A stretch of 64,000 nt of DNA, taken from contig NZ_JTGN01000001.1 of assembly GCF_000797495.1 (NCBI RefSeq), forward strand, positions 565,501 through 629,500. Reading direction: 5' to 3'. Of this stretch, positions 35,134 through 43,770 are shown piece after piece. Numbering within the stretch: position 1 is the stretch's first letter; each line of letters starts with the position of its first letter. Both the position numbers and the translations under genes were made by a program. The notes below the pieces were generated by a model. That model searched no databases and was not told where the DNA came from. It saw nothing but the letters and a program-made list of their open reading frames with translations. The DNA comes from Robinsoniella peoriensis (GTDB lineage Bacteria > Bacillota > Clostridia > Lachnospirales > Lachnospiraceae).

Positions 35134-35361
35134 TTATATTTCTGTAAAAGAATAACGCTGTTTAATTCCGGATGCCATAATATCAAAGACGATCGTGCCG
35201 TCTATTAAAACGGATTTCTCAAAGGATACGTTTTTCCCTTTAAATTTATCCAGGATGAACTGTTCCGGATCTTCTGTATCAATTTCATCCACAAAGATGT
35301 CCCGCATTTGATTGTTGGAACATTGATTATATATTTCCCAGACTGTTTCGTAGCTCTTCAT
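35134..35361 (-). CDS. Small conserved-looking protein of MoxR-VWA operon
   Basis: 75 residues, soluble and acidic: KSYETVWEIYNQCSNNQMRDIFVDEI, DPEQFILDKFKGKNVSFEKSV and a C-terminal beta-rich IVFDIMASGIKQRYSF. I do not recognise the family. Supported as a gene by GGGAGGA before ATG 35361 and its place 71 bp ahead of the MoxR gene on the same strand. It may be a regulatory or chaperone-type partner of that pair; this is only context. Confidence 0.65.
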   Translation of the reverse strand: MKSYETVWEIYNQCSNNQMRDIFVDEIDTEDPEQFILDKFKGKNVSFEKSVLIDGTIVFDIMASGIKQRYSFTEI

Positions 35362-35447
35362 ATGAATCCTCCCAGACATTTCTGAACTTCCACGGTTGCA
35401 GCGCGCAGACTGTATGATCAGGCGGGCACTGTTTTTTCAAACACATT

Positions 35448-36662
35448 CTAACAATAACCCTTCTGTTTCCCCCGGATTTCAACCATGATCTCATCTAAAA
35501 TACAGTTTGCCGCATCTTCTTTTGACATGATGGAAAGCGGTATTTCTTTCTTTTCTGTTATAATTGTTACCACGTTGGTATCCGTACCAAATCCAGCACC
35601 ATCCTCTTTCAGGTTATTTGCAATAATCATGTCCAGATTTTTCTTGTGGAGCTTACCCCTGGAATTCTCAAGCATATTTTCAGTCTCCATGGAGAATCCG
35701 CAGAGAAACTGTCCCCGCTTTTTGTGCTCACCTAAAAACTTTAATATATCATCTGTTCGTTCAAGCTCCAGAACCAATTTCTCCCCGGATTTTTTCACCT
35801 TTTCTTCGCTCACAAACTGAGGACGGTAATCTGCCACAGCGGCTGCTTTGATAATAAGCTGCTGCTGTTCATAACGGCTGCAGACCGCTTCGAACATCTC
35901 TCTTGCGCTCTCAATCTGAATTACTTCTACAAATGGCGGTTTCCCAACGCTTGTCTGTCCCGTAACCAGAGTTACCTTTGCACCTCTTAACATACAGGCT
36001 CTGGCAACTGCATAACCCATTTTTCCGGTAGAATGATTGGTAATATAGCGAACCGGGTCTACCGCTTCCTGGGTAGGACCTGCGGTTACTAAAACATTCA
36101 TGCCTTCCATATCTTTTTCATGGGCGATTTCTTTTAGAACATAATCCAGAAGTACTTCTGCATCCGGCAGCTTTCCTTCTCCCACATCCTGGCATGCCAG
36201 CATTCCGGTAGCCGGGGCGATCACCTCAAAATCATTCATTTCCAGCTTTCTTAAATTATCCTGGACGATTTTATTCTGATACATACGGGTATTCATGGCT
36301 GGTGCCACTATTTTTTTACAGGTACATGCCAGAACGGTAGTTGTCAGCATGTCATCTGCCAGCCCGTAAGTAAGTTTCGCGATAACATTTGCCGTAGCAG
36401 GAGCCACAAGAACCAGATCCGCTTTTTTAGCCAGTGCCACATGTTCCACATTATATTGAAAATTCCGGTCAAATGTATCTACCAGACAGCGGTTATTCGT
36501 CAATGTCTCAAAGGTAATCGGATGAATAAAATTCATCGCATTTCTGGTCATAATAACATGTACATCACAGTGCAGTTTGACCAGCATACTTGCCAGATTC
36601 GCAATCTTATATGCCGCAATACTGCCTGTTACTCCTAAAATTACAGTTTTTCCTTTTAACAT
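35448..36662 (-). CDS. coaBC: Bifunctional phosphopantothenoylcysteine decarboxylase/synthetase
   Basis: Makes 4'-phosphopantetheine for coenzyme A: CoaB joins phosphopantothenate and Cys, CoaC decarboxylates. About 404 residues. N-terminal CoaC flavoprotein: VILGVTGSIAAYKIANLASML, APATANVIAKLTYGLADDMLTT, APAMNTRMYQN (active-site PAMN) and the later Cys in TGMLACQDVGEG. C-terminal CoaB: NVLVTAGPTQEAVDPVRYITNHSTGKMGYAVA and LDMIIANNLKED. ATG 36662 has GAGGAAG upstream; an in-frame extension to 36815 crosses a leader hairpin and is not used. Confidence 0.96.
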   Translation of the reverse strand: MLKGKTVILGVTGSIAAYKIANLASMLVKLHCDVHVIMTRNAMNFIHPITFETLTNNRCLVDTFDRNFQYNVEHVALAKKADLVLVAPATANVIAKLTYGLADDMLTTTVLACTCKKIVAPAMNTRMYQNKIVQDNLRKLEMNDFEVIAPATGMLACQDVGEGKLPDAEVLLDYVLKEIAHEKDMEGMNVLVTAGPTQEAVDPVRYITNHSTGKMGYAVARACMLRGAKVTLVTGQTSVGKPPFVEVIQIESAREMFEAVCSRYEQQQLIIKAAAVADYRPQFVSEEKVKKSGEKLVLELERTDDILKFLGEHKKRGQFLCGFSMETENMLENSRGKLHKKNLDMIIANNLKEDGAGFGTDTNVVTIITEKKEIPLSIMSKEDAANCILDEIMVEIRGKQKGYC

Positions 36663-36899
36663 CTGTTTGTTCTTCCTCTCAAATCCTGTATATATTATCA
36701 AGTCAGATACCATGCCCAAGCGGCGGTTATCTGACCCTCGCAGCAGCCACCAGATGAACATGCGGACATGTCCGGCTGGCTTGCTGCACGCGGAAATAAA
36801 CTTTTTAATCGGCATTGATAGCGTTTATTTGAGTATTTTGGAAAACTCATGCCAATATTCTAACATATCTTTCTATAAAATGCACCTGTAATTTAAATC
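36663..36899 (-). promoter_or_regulatory. coaBC leader with hairpin
   Basis: A stem GTCAGATA/TATCTGAC extended by GGT/ACC (36702-36735) lies just before the coaBC ribosome binding site. A weak minus-strand -10 TAGAAT is at 36857-36862. No known riboswitch was recognised. The region is shared with the divergent transporter promoter. Confidence 0.4.
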
Positions 36900-36928
36900 T
36901 TGTTTTTGGACACTGATCGTGCTATACT
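36900..36928 (+). promoter_or_regulatory. Promoter of the pantothenate transporter gene
   Basis: -35 TTGTTT (36900-36905), 17 bp, -10 TATACT (36923-36928). Confidence 0.6.
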
Positions 36929-36960
36929 AACGCCGTAATTGTATTGTATCCCATAAAAGT

Positions 36961-36987
36961 GTGTCCTAAAAATGATTTTTAAGACAC
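36961..36987 (+). promoter_or_regulatory. Inverted repeat in pantothenate transporter leader
   Basis: GTGTC-C-TAAAAA / TTTTTA-A-GACAC with a 3-nt centre, about 33 nt after the -10 and 32 nt before the ATG. It could be a repressor operator or an RNA hairpin. AAGGAGG follows at 37006-37012. Confidence 0.55.
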
Positions 36988-37018
36988 AATCCCGGGAATA
37001 ATAACAAGGAGGAAAAAA

Positions 37019-37678
37019 ATGAATAACACAAACACAGTAATGGCGAGAAAACCTCGCACACTGGGCATGGTACAGGTTGCACTGTTCGCAGCACTGATTA
37101 TAATCCTTGCCTTCACACCATTTCTGGGGTATATCCCGCTGGGCTTTACGCGAGCGACGATTATCCACATACCGGTAATTATCGGTTGTCTTTTATTAGG
37201 TCCGAAAAAAGGTGCCCTTTTAGGGTTTGTATTTGGACTGACAAGCTTTATTAATAATACGATTAATCCAACAGTTACGTCCTTTGTTTTTTCGCCATTT
37301 TATACGCTTGGCGATATACATGGCGGCATTGGCAGTGTTATTATCTGTTTCGTTCCAAGAATTTTAGTTGGTATTGTACCTTATTATGTATATCACGGGC
37401 TTTACCGGCTGACCAGAAAAAGCAGCTCCGGTCTTCTGGTATCTCTGGGGGCAGCCGGACTGATTGGATCCCTGACAAATACGCTTCTGGTTATGAACCT
37501 GATCTTTGTATTTTTCAAAGATGCTTATGCCACAGCCAATAAAGTAGCTTCTGATGCAGTATACACATTCATCCTTTCCATCATTGGAATCAATGGTGTG
37601 CCGGAAGCAATCGTTGCTGCTATTCTGGTTGCCCTGATTGGACGTATTCTTTTAAAATCCAGAATCACACATCAGTAA
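37019..37678 (+). CDS. ECF transporter substrate-binding (S) component, probable pantothenate
   Basis: 219-residue membrane protein with about six helices typical of ECF S components: MVQVALFAALIIILAFTPFLGYIPLGFTRATIIHIPVIIGCLLLGPKKGALLGFVFGLTSF matches the PanT-like pattern (G-Y-I-P, HIPVIIG), and the N-terminal TVMARKPRTLGMVQVALFAAL carries the small residues that contact EcfT. It works with a shared EcfA/A'/T module encoded elsewhere. Its place between coaBC and coaX supports pantothenate as substrate; the sequence alone does not prove it. Confidence 0.85.
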   Translation: MNNTNTVMARKPRTLGMVQVALFAALIIILAFTPFLGYIPLGFTRATIIHIPVIIGCLLLGPKKGALLGFVFGLTSFINNTINPTVTSFVFSPFYTLGDIHGGIGSVIICFVPRILVGIVPYYVYHGLYRLTRKSSSGLLVSLGAAGLIGSLTNTLLVMNLIFVFFKDAYATANKVASDAVYTFILSIIGINGVPEAIVAAILVALIGRILLKSRITHQ

Positions 37679-37798
37679 ATTAACTGCCAGAGTGTGCTTG
37701 AATAATACCGTTAACCGGAACATGCAGATACATGAAATGCAATTTTCAAACAGACTCCAGATTATACATTCACAAAAGTTGCAAAAGGAGATACATTT

Positions 37799-38569
37799 AT
37801 GATTCTAGCCATTGATATAGGAAATACAAACATTGTTATCGGATGCATTAAAAATGATAAAATCCTCTTCGTGGAACGTCTTTCCACAGACCATACACGA
37901 ACGGAATTGGAATACGCCATAAGTTTTAAAAATGTCCTGGAAATGTATGCCCTGACCCCAAAAGAGGTAACCGGCTCTATTATCTCATCCGTTGTACCCC
38001 CGATTACGAATATTGTGCGGGATGCTGCCGAGAAAATCACCGGACACTCTGCCATGATTATCGGTCCCGGAGTCAAAACAGGCATGAATATCTTAATGGA
38101 CAACCCTGCCACTGTAGGAAGTGACCTGATTGCCAATGCAGTTGCCGGCATTCACAAATACCCGCTGCCCCTGATTATTATTGACATGGGAACCGCTACT
38201 ACAATTTCTGTAGTGGACGCGAAAAAAAATTATATTGGAGGCATGATCATTCCCGGAGTGAAAGTTTCTTCCTCCTCCCTGACCAGCCGCACTTCCCAAC
38301 TGCCGAAAATAAGCATGGAAGCACCGAAAAAATTAATTGGTACAAGCACCATTGAATGTATGAAAAGTGGTTTGATCTATGGAAATGCATCCATGATCGA
38401 TGGCATGATAACCAGAATCAATAAACAATTAGGGCAAAAAGCAACGGTTGTGGCAACCGGCGGACTGGCTAAAAGTATTGTTATCCACTGTGTGGAAGAT
38501 ATTATTCTGGATGATGAACTTCTGTTGAAAGGTTTGTTGTTGATATATAAAAAAAATATGGGATTATAA
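37799..38569 (+). CDS. coaX: Type III pantothenate kinase
   Basis: First step of coenzyme A synthesis, pantothenate to 4'-phosphopantothenate; ASKHA fold. 256 residues. Seen: MILAIDIGNTNIVIGC (phosphate 1, catalytic Asp), SSVVPPIT, GPGVKTGMNILMDNPATVGSDLIANAVAG, IIIDMGTATTISVVD (phosphate 2) and ATGGLAKSIV. AAAAGGAG precedes the ATG. It follows the transporter after 120 bp and likely shares its promoter, linking import and first phosphorylation. Confidence 0.96.
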   Translation: MILAIDIGNTNIVIGCIKNDKILFVERLSTDHTRTELEYAISFKNVLEMYALTPKEVTGSIISSVVPPITNIVRDAAEKITGHSAMIIGPGVKTGMNILMDNPATVGSDLIANAVAGIHKYPLPLIIIDMGTATTISVVDAKKNYIGGMIIPGVKVSSSSLTSRTSQLPKISMEAPKKLIGTSTIECMKSGLIYGNASMIDGMITRINKQLGQKATVVATGGLAKSIVIHCVEDIILDDELLLKGLLLIYKKNMGL

Positions 38570-38585
38570 TCTATTTATAAAACAA

Positions 38586-38613
38586 GGGATCCGGACAGAT
38601 TGTCACGGATCCC
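38586..38613. terminator. Hairpin between coaX and the beta-lactamase-like gene
   Basis: GGGATCCG/CGGATCCC, stem 8 bp. T-rich sequence follows only on the minus side (TTGTTTTATAAAT), so it best terminates the minus-strand gene and may serve both. Confidence 0.6.
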
Positions 38614-38664
38614 CTATTGCTATGTATAACTATACTCTCCATACTTTTATTCCAATCCTCTGTT

Positions 38665-39702
38665 TCAAAGATTAAAATACCCATATACCATCTGACTTAT
38701 ATTCTGTATATTAGCCACTGCTTCATCATCGGATGTCCACCCCTCGGACATAACACATATAATATAGTCTCCCCCGTCGGAATACACAATCGCACAATCG
38801 TTTTCACAATCATCCGTTTCCCCTGTTTTATTTGCAACCTTAACATCTGATGGCAGGCTCTCCGGTATTTTATAATCAACTTCCTGCTGCAGCAGCAGGG
38901 ACAGCATCTCATTTGATGCTTCTTCTGAAACCAATGTCTTATTATAGACACCTTCTAAAAATTCCCCGCAGTCATTTACAGACGTTGTATTTACCCCTTC
39001 TCCGCTCCACAGAGAAACATCTCCGATTCCATTAATCTGTCTTGTATCTGAGAATCCCGCTGTTTCAATATAATTATTCACCTTTTCCAGGCAATCTGCA
39101 AATTCACTTTCCGGTTCCAGCTCACGTACCAATTCATTTGCACTTTCGTTGTCACTGATGGTTATCATCTGATCCAGTTCTTCTGCTATCTGGTTTCCGT
39201 AAAGAATCAATCCACCTTCTTCTGCCTGCTGATACACGGCTCCCATAATATAGAGCTTAATGAGACTTGCCGCCTGCATCTCATGGCTGTTCAGACTGAT
39301 GCTCCTGTCCTCAGCTAAATCTTTGATATAAAGGCTCCAGTCTCCATCATACCCATTCAGGCAGGATTGCAGGTTTAGTTCCAATTCCTCCCAGGAAATA
39401 TTTTTGTTTATCAAATCCTCATTGCTCTCTTCCACCGACGCTAACAGAGAGATATCAGCGCTGGTAGTGTCCTCCGGTTCTAAAATGGTAAGACCTGCTG
39501 CCTGCACTGTATTCCTGTTGTTTGTAACGTTTTTGCTTTCCGATCCATCCACAAAATGCTGAAACCCGGTTCCTGCAGTGACCATGACTATTGCAGTCAC
39601 TACTGCCCCTATCTGTATCCATTTCCAATACCTTCGCTGTTTATTTATACGTTTCCTATTCTTCATTTCATTCCCTTTTGCTTGCATGTATGATTTTTTC
39701 AT
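38665..39702 (-). CDS. Class A beta-lactamase-like serine hydrolase, membrane-anchored
   Basis: 345 residues: short basic cytoplasmic tail, one transmembrane anchor (IQIGAVVTAIVMVTAGTGF, about 30-48), a low-complexity linker, and a class A beta-lactamase/transpeptidase domain with all three motifs: S-x-x-K as ASLIKLYIMG, SDN as ITISDNESANELV, and KTG as VANKTGETDDCEND. Such proteins are common in clostridia and may act on peptidoglycan instead of antibiotics; resistance should not be assumed. It ends in its own hairpin terminator. Confidence 0.85.
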   Translation of the reverse strand: MKKSYMQAKGNEMKNRKRINKQRRYWKWIQIGAVVTAIVMVTAGTGFQHFVDGSESKNVTNNRNTVQAAGLTILEPEDTTSADISLLASVEESNEDLINKNISWEELELNLQSCLNGYDGDWSLYIKDLAEDRSISLNSHEMQAASLIKLYIMGAVYQQAEEGGLILYGNQIAEELDQMITISDNESANELVRELEPESEFADCLEKVNNYIETAGFSDTRQINGIGDVSLWSGEGVNTTSVNDCGEFLEGVYNKTLVSEEASNEMLSLLLQQEVDYKIPESLPSDVKVANKTGETDDCENDCAIVYSDGGDYIICVMSEGWTSDDEAVANIQNISQMVYGYFNL

Positions 39703-39846
39703 TTTACGACTCCATCATACTCTTACAAACTGAAATTACTCTGAAAATTCGCAAAAAAAAATAACGACCCTTTGCAAAATCAGTATCTGCGATGTAAACA
39801 CACCGCATACAACATTTTACAAAAAATCGCTATCTCTTAACTTTTC

Positions 39847-41184
39847 CTATCTTACTCTCTGTTCTTCCCGTTTCAAAATCACAAAATATGCGATGATCAA
39901 TGGAATATTAGCTGCAACCCATGCAATCGGATTAGCCGTACAGATACCTGCATAAGAACCAATACCGGAAGCAATCACTGCCACGGCCGCTCTTGCAGCT
40001 AATTCAGCCACGCCTCCAACCATAGGCATCAAACCGTAACCCATACCCTGAAGTCCGTTTCGGAATGTAAAGATGATTCCAAGAATCGGATAAAATGTAC
40101 CGCAAATCACAAAATATGTCTGTGTATACCCCATAATATCCTGTGGCTGTCCAACAATAAAGAAATTAACCAAATGCCTTCCAAAGAGAATAATACCGCC
40201 TCCGGCCAAAACCCCATAGATAATGGTATATATTAAACTCAGGCGAATTCCCTGCCGGATACGTGATATCTTATTTGCCCCTTTATTTTGTGCACAATAG
40301 GTTGCCATCGTAACTCCCAGAGCACTAAAAGCCTGAGTCAGAAAGATTTCAATCTTAGACGCAGCAGAATAAGAAGCAATTACCCTGGAACCCAGGGTAT
40401 TCAGTGCACTTTGAATCATAATTGTACCAATTGCTGTAATAGAGAATTGAAGAGCCATCGGCAAACCAATGCCAAGCTGGTTCTTTACACAATAAAAATC
40501 CAGTTTGAAATGTTCCCTTTTTAATTTCAGCATTGGAATTTTAAATACTATATAAAGTATACACAGCACACCGGATACTCCCTGTGAGATAACGGTAGCA
40601 TACGCTGCTCCTGCAACTCCCATATGGAATACAATGATAAATACCAGGTCTAATACAATATTTAAAAGCGCTGATACCACAAGAAAATAAAGCGGCACCT
40701 TACTGTTTCCCAGCGCCCTCAGGATGCTGGCAAAAAGATTATACATAACCTGTGTGAAAAATCCACATGCTGTGATCATCATATAAGTATATGTATCCTG
40801 GAAAATATTTTCCGGTGTGTTCATTAAATGCAGCAGCGGTTTCAGCCATATCACGCTGACAAACGTAATAACAATCGTAACGAACACAGATAAAATAATA
40901 GCCGATCCAACCGTCTTACGCATACCTTCCGTATCGCCATAGCCAAAACGCTGGGCTGTTAAGACCGTGAATCCGGTCGTCATTCCCATTAAAAATCCTA
41001 AGATCAAAAAAATAATTGTCCCGGTAGCACCAACTGCTGCCAGAGCATCCACTCCAACAAACCGTCCCACGATAACCGAGTCAATCATACTATAAAACTG
41101 TTGAAATACATTTCCAATAAATACCGGTAATGCAAACGACAAAATAAGCTTCGCCGGTCTTCCAACCGTCATATCTCTTTCCAT
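39847..41184 (-). CDS. MATE family efflux transporter
   Basis: 445-residue membrane protein with twelve predicted helices in two homologous halves. N-terminal half: GRPAKLILSFALPVFIGNVFQQFYSMIDSVIVGRFVGVDALAAVGATGTIIF. C-terminal half: LGIGLPMALQFSITAIGTIMIQSALNTLGSRVIASYSAASKIE. Family members export drugs or metabolites using Na+ or H+ gradients; the substrate is unknown. AAGGGGGA precedes the start. It stands alone. Confidence 0.92.
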   Translation of the reverse strand: MERDMTVGRPAKLILSFALPVFIGNVFQQFYSMIDSVIVGRFVGVDALAAVGATGTIIFLILGFLMGMTTGFTVLTAQRFGYGDTEGMRKTVGSAIILSVFVTIVITFVSVIWLKPLLHLMNTPENIFQDTYTYMMITACGFFTQVMYNLFASILRALGNSKVPLYFLVVSALLNIVLDLVFIIVFHMGVAGAAYATVISQGVSGVLCILYIVFKIPMLKLKREHFKLDFYCVKNQLGIGLPMALQFSITAIGTIMIQSALNTLGSRVIASYSAASKIEIFLTQAFSALGVTMATYCAQNKGANKISRIRQGIRLSLIYTIIYGVLAGGGIILFGRHLVNFFIVGQPQDIMGYTQTYFVICGTFYPILGIIFTFRNGLQGMGYGLMPMVGGVAELAARAAVAVIASGIGSYAGICTANPIAWVAANIPLIIAYFVILKREEQRVR

Positions 41185-41383
41185 GAAAAAATGAATCCCC
41201 CTTTATAAATTTCCTTTCGTTTCCCTGGCAAAACACCAGTTTGAATATTATACAATATCCGTTCCATATATTCCAGATTTAATATTACAGAAATATATTG
41301 GATTTTGCAGTGCTTTTCGATAAATGTTGACAAAGTTTACTTTTCCACACATTGCCATCCTCTTACACATTTTCGTTTTTAGA

Positions 41384-41415
41384 CAAAAAAATAACCAACC
41401 TTCCGGTTGATTATT
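41384..41415 (-). terminator. Terminator of tRNA-Trp copy 1
   Basis: Minus strand AATAATCAACC/GGTTGGTTATT followed by a T run. Confidence 0.85.
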
Positions 41416-41430
41416 TTTGTTCTGTAATAG

Positions 41431-41502
41431 CAGGGGATGAGAGAATCGAACTCCCACTAAAAGTTTTGGAGACTTCTGTCATACCACTTGACCAATCCCC
41501 TC
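41431..41502 (-). tRNA. tRNA-Trp (CCA), copy 1
   Basis: 72 nt. Acceptor AGGGGAT/ATCCCCT, discriminator G, anticodon stem GAAGT/ACTTT with loop CTCCAAA (anticodon CCA), T loop TTCGATT. It is identical to the copy at 50916 except for one extra T in the variable loop. No encoded CCA tail. Confidence 0.93.
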
Positions 41503-41523
41503 TGTAAAATTACCGACTTGTTA

Positions 41524-41552
41524 TTTATACCATAAAATTGGGGAGACGTCAA
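41524..41552 (-). promoter_or_regulatory. Promoter of tRNA-Trp copy 1
   Basis: Minus strand -35 TTGACG (41547-41552), 17 bp, -10 TATAAA (41524-41529). The -10 side matches the promoter of copy 2. Confidence 0.7.
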
Positions 41553-41709
41553 TTCATTTTTTCTTTTTAATTGTGATTTTACATTGGTGGATGATTTTAT
41601 GATTAATTATTTGGTTGCTAGTAGTTATTAGTATATATACGAAGAAGTTTTAGGATATATTATATTATGAGTAATCTTGAAACAGAATTGTTAAAACTGT
41701 AGAAGAACT
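41553..41709. other. AT-rich region between tRNA-Trp and the CRISPR array end
   Basis: No gene or structure assigned. It lies on the trailer side of the array. Confidence 0.4.
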
Positions 41710-43169
41710 GTTTTAATATAACCTGTATTACTATTAATCTTTCATCTTGATAGATAATGCTCCTGCTTCTGATATTCGTTTCAATACATCCTATATTACT
41801 ATTAATCCCTGCAGTTATAGGCGTTGTAATCTGGGGGATAGGTTTCAATACATCCTATATTACTATTAATCCCCAAATGCGGGCGGATTGTGGATGCAAA
41901 CATACATGTTTCAATACATCCTATATTACTATTAATCCTTCGACAAAATACAAGACCTGTGGCCAGATTTGCGTTTCAATACATCCTATATTACTATTAA
42001 TCGCTACATCGTGGCTATCAGCATACAAAAAAACAAAGTTTCAATACATCCTATATTACTATTAATCCCAGAACCGCCAGCGACTAACTTAAAGCCAACG
42101 CCGTTTCAATACATCCTATATTACTATTAATCATCTTCTGTAAATAATAAATATGTTAAGAAAGTTTAGTTTCAATACATCCTATATTACTATTAATCGC
42201 AACCATGACGCAGTGGAAAAATATGACCAGCTTTAGTTTCAATACATCCTATATTACTATTAATCGCTGCACGGACTATGAAGATATCCGATCCGATCTG
42301 CGTTTCAATACATCCTATATTACTATTAATCAAACAAGTAAATGACATCAAAGCCAAAGCCTCTCTGTTTCAATACATCCTATATTACTATTAATCCCAC
42401 CAAGCGCCATTTAGTTCACCTTTCCTTTCAGTTTCAATACATCCTATATTACTATTAATCACGCAAGGCATTAAGGCTGCTGTGGTTGATGGAAGTTTCA
42501 ATACATCCTATATTACTATTAATCACTACCTGCTTGAAACCGCGTTTATCGATGACGGTTTCAATACATCCTATATTACTATTAATCTATTTTCTTCTTT
42601 TCCTGTCATTAACCAATAAATGTTTCAATACATCCTATATTACTATTAATCAACAACCGGATTATATGGCGATCATGCAGTCGGTTGTTTCAATACATCC
42701 TATATTACTATTAATCATAGCTTTCATGCCATTTCGGAATTATCCGAGTGGTTTCAATACATCCTATATTACTATTAATCGGTGCAGCATTCTAAGTTCA
42801 GTGGTTATGGGATCGTGTTTCAATACATCCTATATTACTATTAATCTGATTTCCGCATCCTGCTCATCATCATAGCTGATTTCGTTTCAATACATCCTAT
42901 ATTACTATTAATCATCTTACGGAGATATTTCCGTTTTGTATTCCGTTGTTTCAATACATCCTATATTACTATTAATCAAAACATAGCCGCATTAGATGTT
43001 AAGGAACTGAAGTTTCAATACATCCTATATTACTATTAATCGTGCATAAAGTTGAGGGTGCGATAAAGTTGTTTATGTTTCAATACATCCTATATTACTA
43101 TTAATCGACGGTAACAACCACGTGCAAACCTTGTTCTAAGTTTCAATACATCCTATATTACTATTAATC
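41710..43169 (-). CRISPR. CRISPR array, 23 repeats of 30 bp, no cas genes nearby
   Basis: Twenty-two identical 30-bp repeats plus one degenerate repeat (41710-41739, 4 mismatches) alternate with 22 unique spacers of 33-38 bp. On plus each repeat starts GTTTCAATACATCC and ends TTACTATTAATC. On minus it therefore ends ATTGAAAC, the crRNA 5'-handle typical of type I-B/III repeats, so the array should be read on minus. The decayed repeat at the left end is then the trailer, and a promoter-like site sits on the right. No cas gene lies in this window; effector proteins must come from elsewhere or the array is an orphan. Confidence 0.97.
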
Positions 43170-43300
43170 CAACCAATATTCAACATTCTTCCTTCCCACT
43201 ATATCCCAATTCCCCTATAAAATCAAGGATTTTCTTATTTTTTCCCAGCCGACATCGAATTTTACAAAATCTAATACAAATACCTTATTTTCGTTGAAAA
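43170..43300 (-). promoter_or_regulatory. CRISPR leader with promoter
   Basis: AT-rich leader next to the first canonical repeat. Minus strand -35 TTGATT (43221-43226), 17 bp, -10 TATAGT (43198-43203), about 30 nt before the first repeat, so pre-crRNA would run right to left. Confidence 0.65.
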
Positions 43301-43475
43301 TACAATGAATTTAAACGTTCTCGATTTTACCGCCTGGTAAATTGCTCTAGATAATGTTACCCTGTGCTGGTCCTGCTTCATTTGTCTGGTACTTTCCATA
43401 TTCCAACACTCCCTCCTTACTTCTTCATCAGACAAAGTATGGGTAATGGATATAATATCCACCAATTTTAAGTGT

Positions 43476-43643
43476 CTACTCATGGCTTATATGCTCAAAG
43501 TATCCTTGGATATCTGCATCTACTACATAATTGATGCGTTTTCGTACCATGCTGATGCACATCTCTTTCACTGCCACATAGAAGCTCCGGTTTGGGCGAA
43601 AGCCATACATGTTCACCTGAAATTTCAGTTCATATACTGCTTC
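43476..43643 (-). pseudogene. Fragment of group II intron reverse transcriptase/maturase
   Basis: Minus-strand translation of 55 codons, EAVYELKFQVNMYGFRPNRS then INYVVDADIQGYFEHISHE and stop, matches RT blocks 2-3 of group II intron maturases (YGFRPNRS; V-D-A-D-I with a catalytic Asp). It is open for this stretch only, with a stop in frame just upstream, and lacks the YADD box and maturase domains. No intron domain V was recognised around it. The remaining DNA up to the permease gene at 43771 (about 43644-43770) shows nothing I can assign. A dead mobile-element scar between CRISPR leader and sugar locus. Confidence 0.75.
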
Positions 43644-43770
43644 CTAACTGCCTACACCTAGCCCTGCCTGTTACCAGACAGCACCCAAGACTCGCTAACG
43701 TTGGTTTGCTAGACCTTGCCGTACATCATCTCCACCCGCTAAACCTATCCGCCCTTTTCTCTAGGCGCAG

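Noticed and set aside
38665..39702. Antibiotic-resistance beta-lactamase
   Set aside because: The motifs fit class A fold, but membrane-anchored clostridial members of this type often have other roles, so resistance is not claimed.
41757..42875. Open frames with repeated SIHPILLLI or FNTSYITIN words
   Set aside because: These are translations of the CRISPR repeats; no start signals and the repeats explain them.
43271..43483. Minus-strand frame of 70 codons beside the RT fragment
   Set aside because: No family recognised and it overlaps the RT scar in another frame; more likely leader and scar DNA. An internal ATG near 43410 follows GGAGGGAG, so it is not fully excluded.
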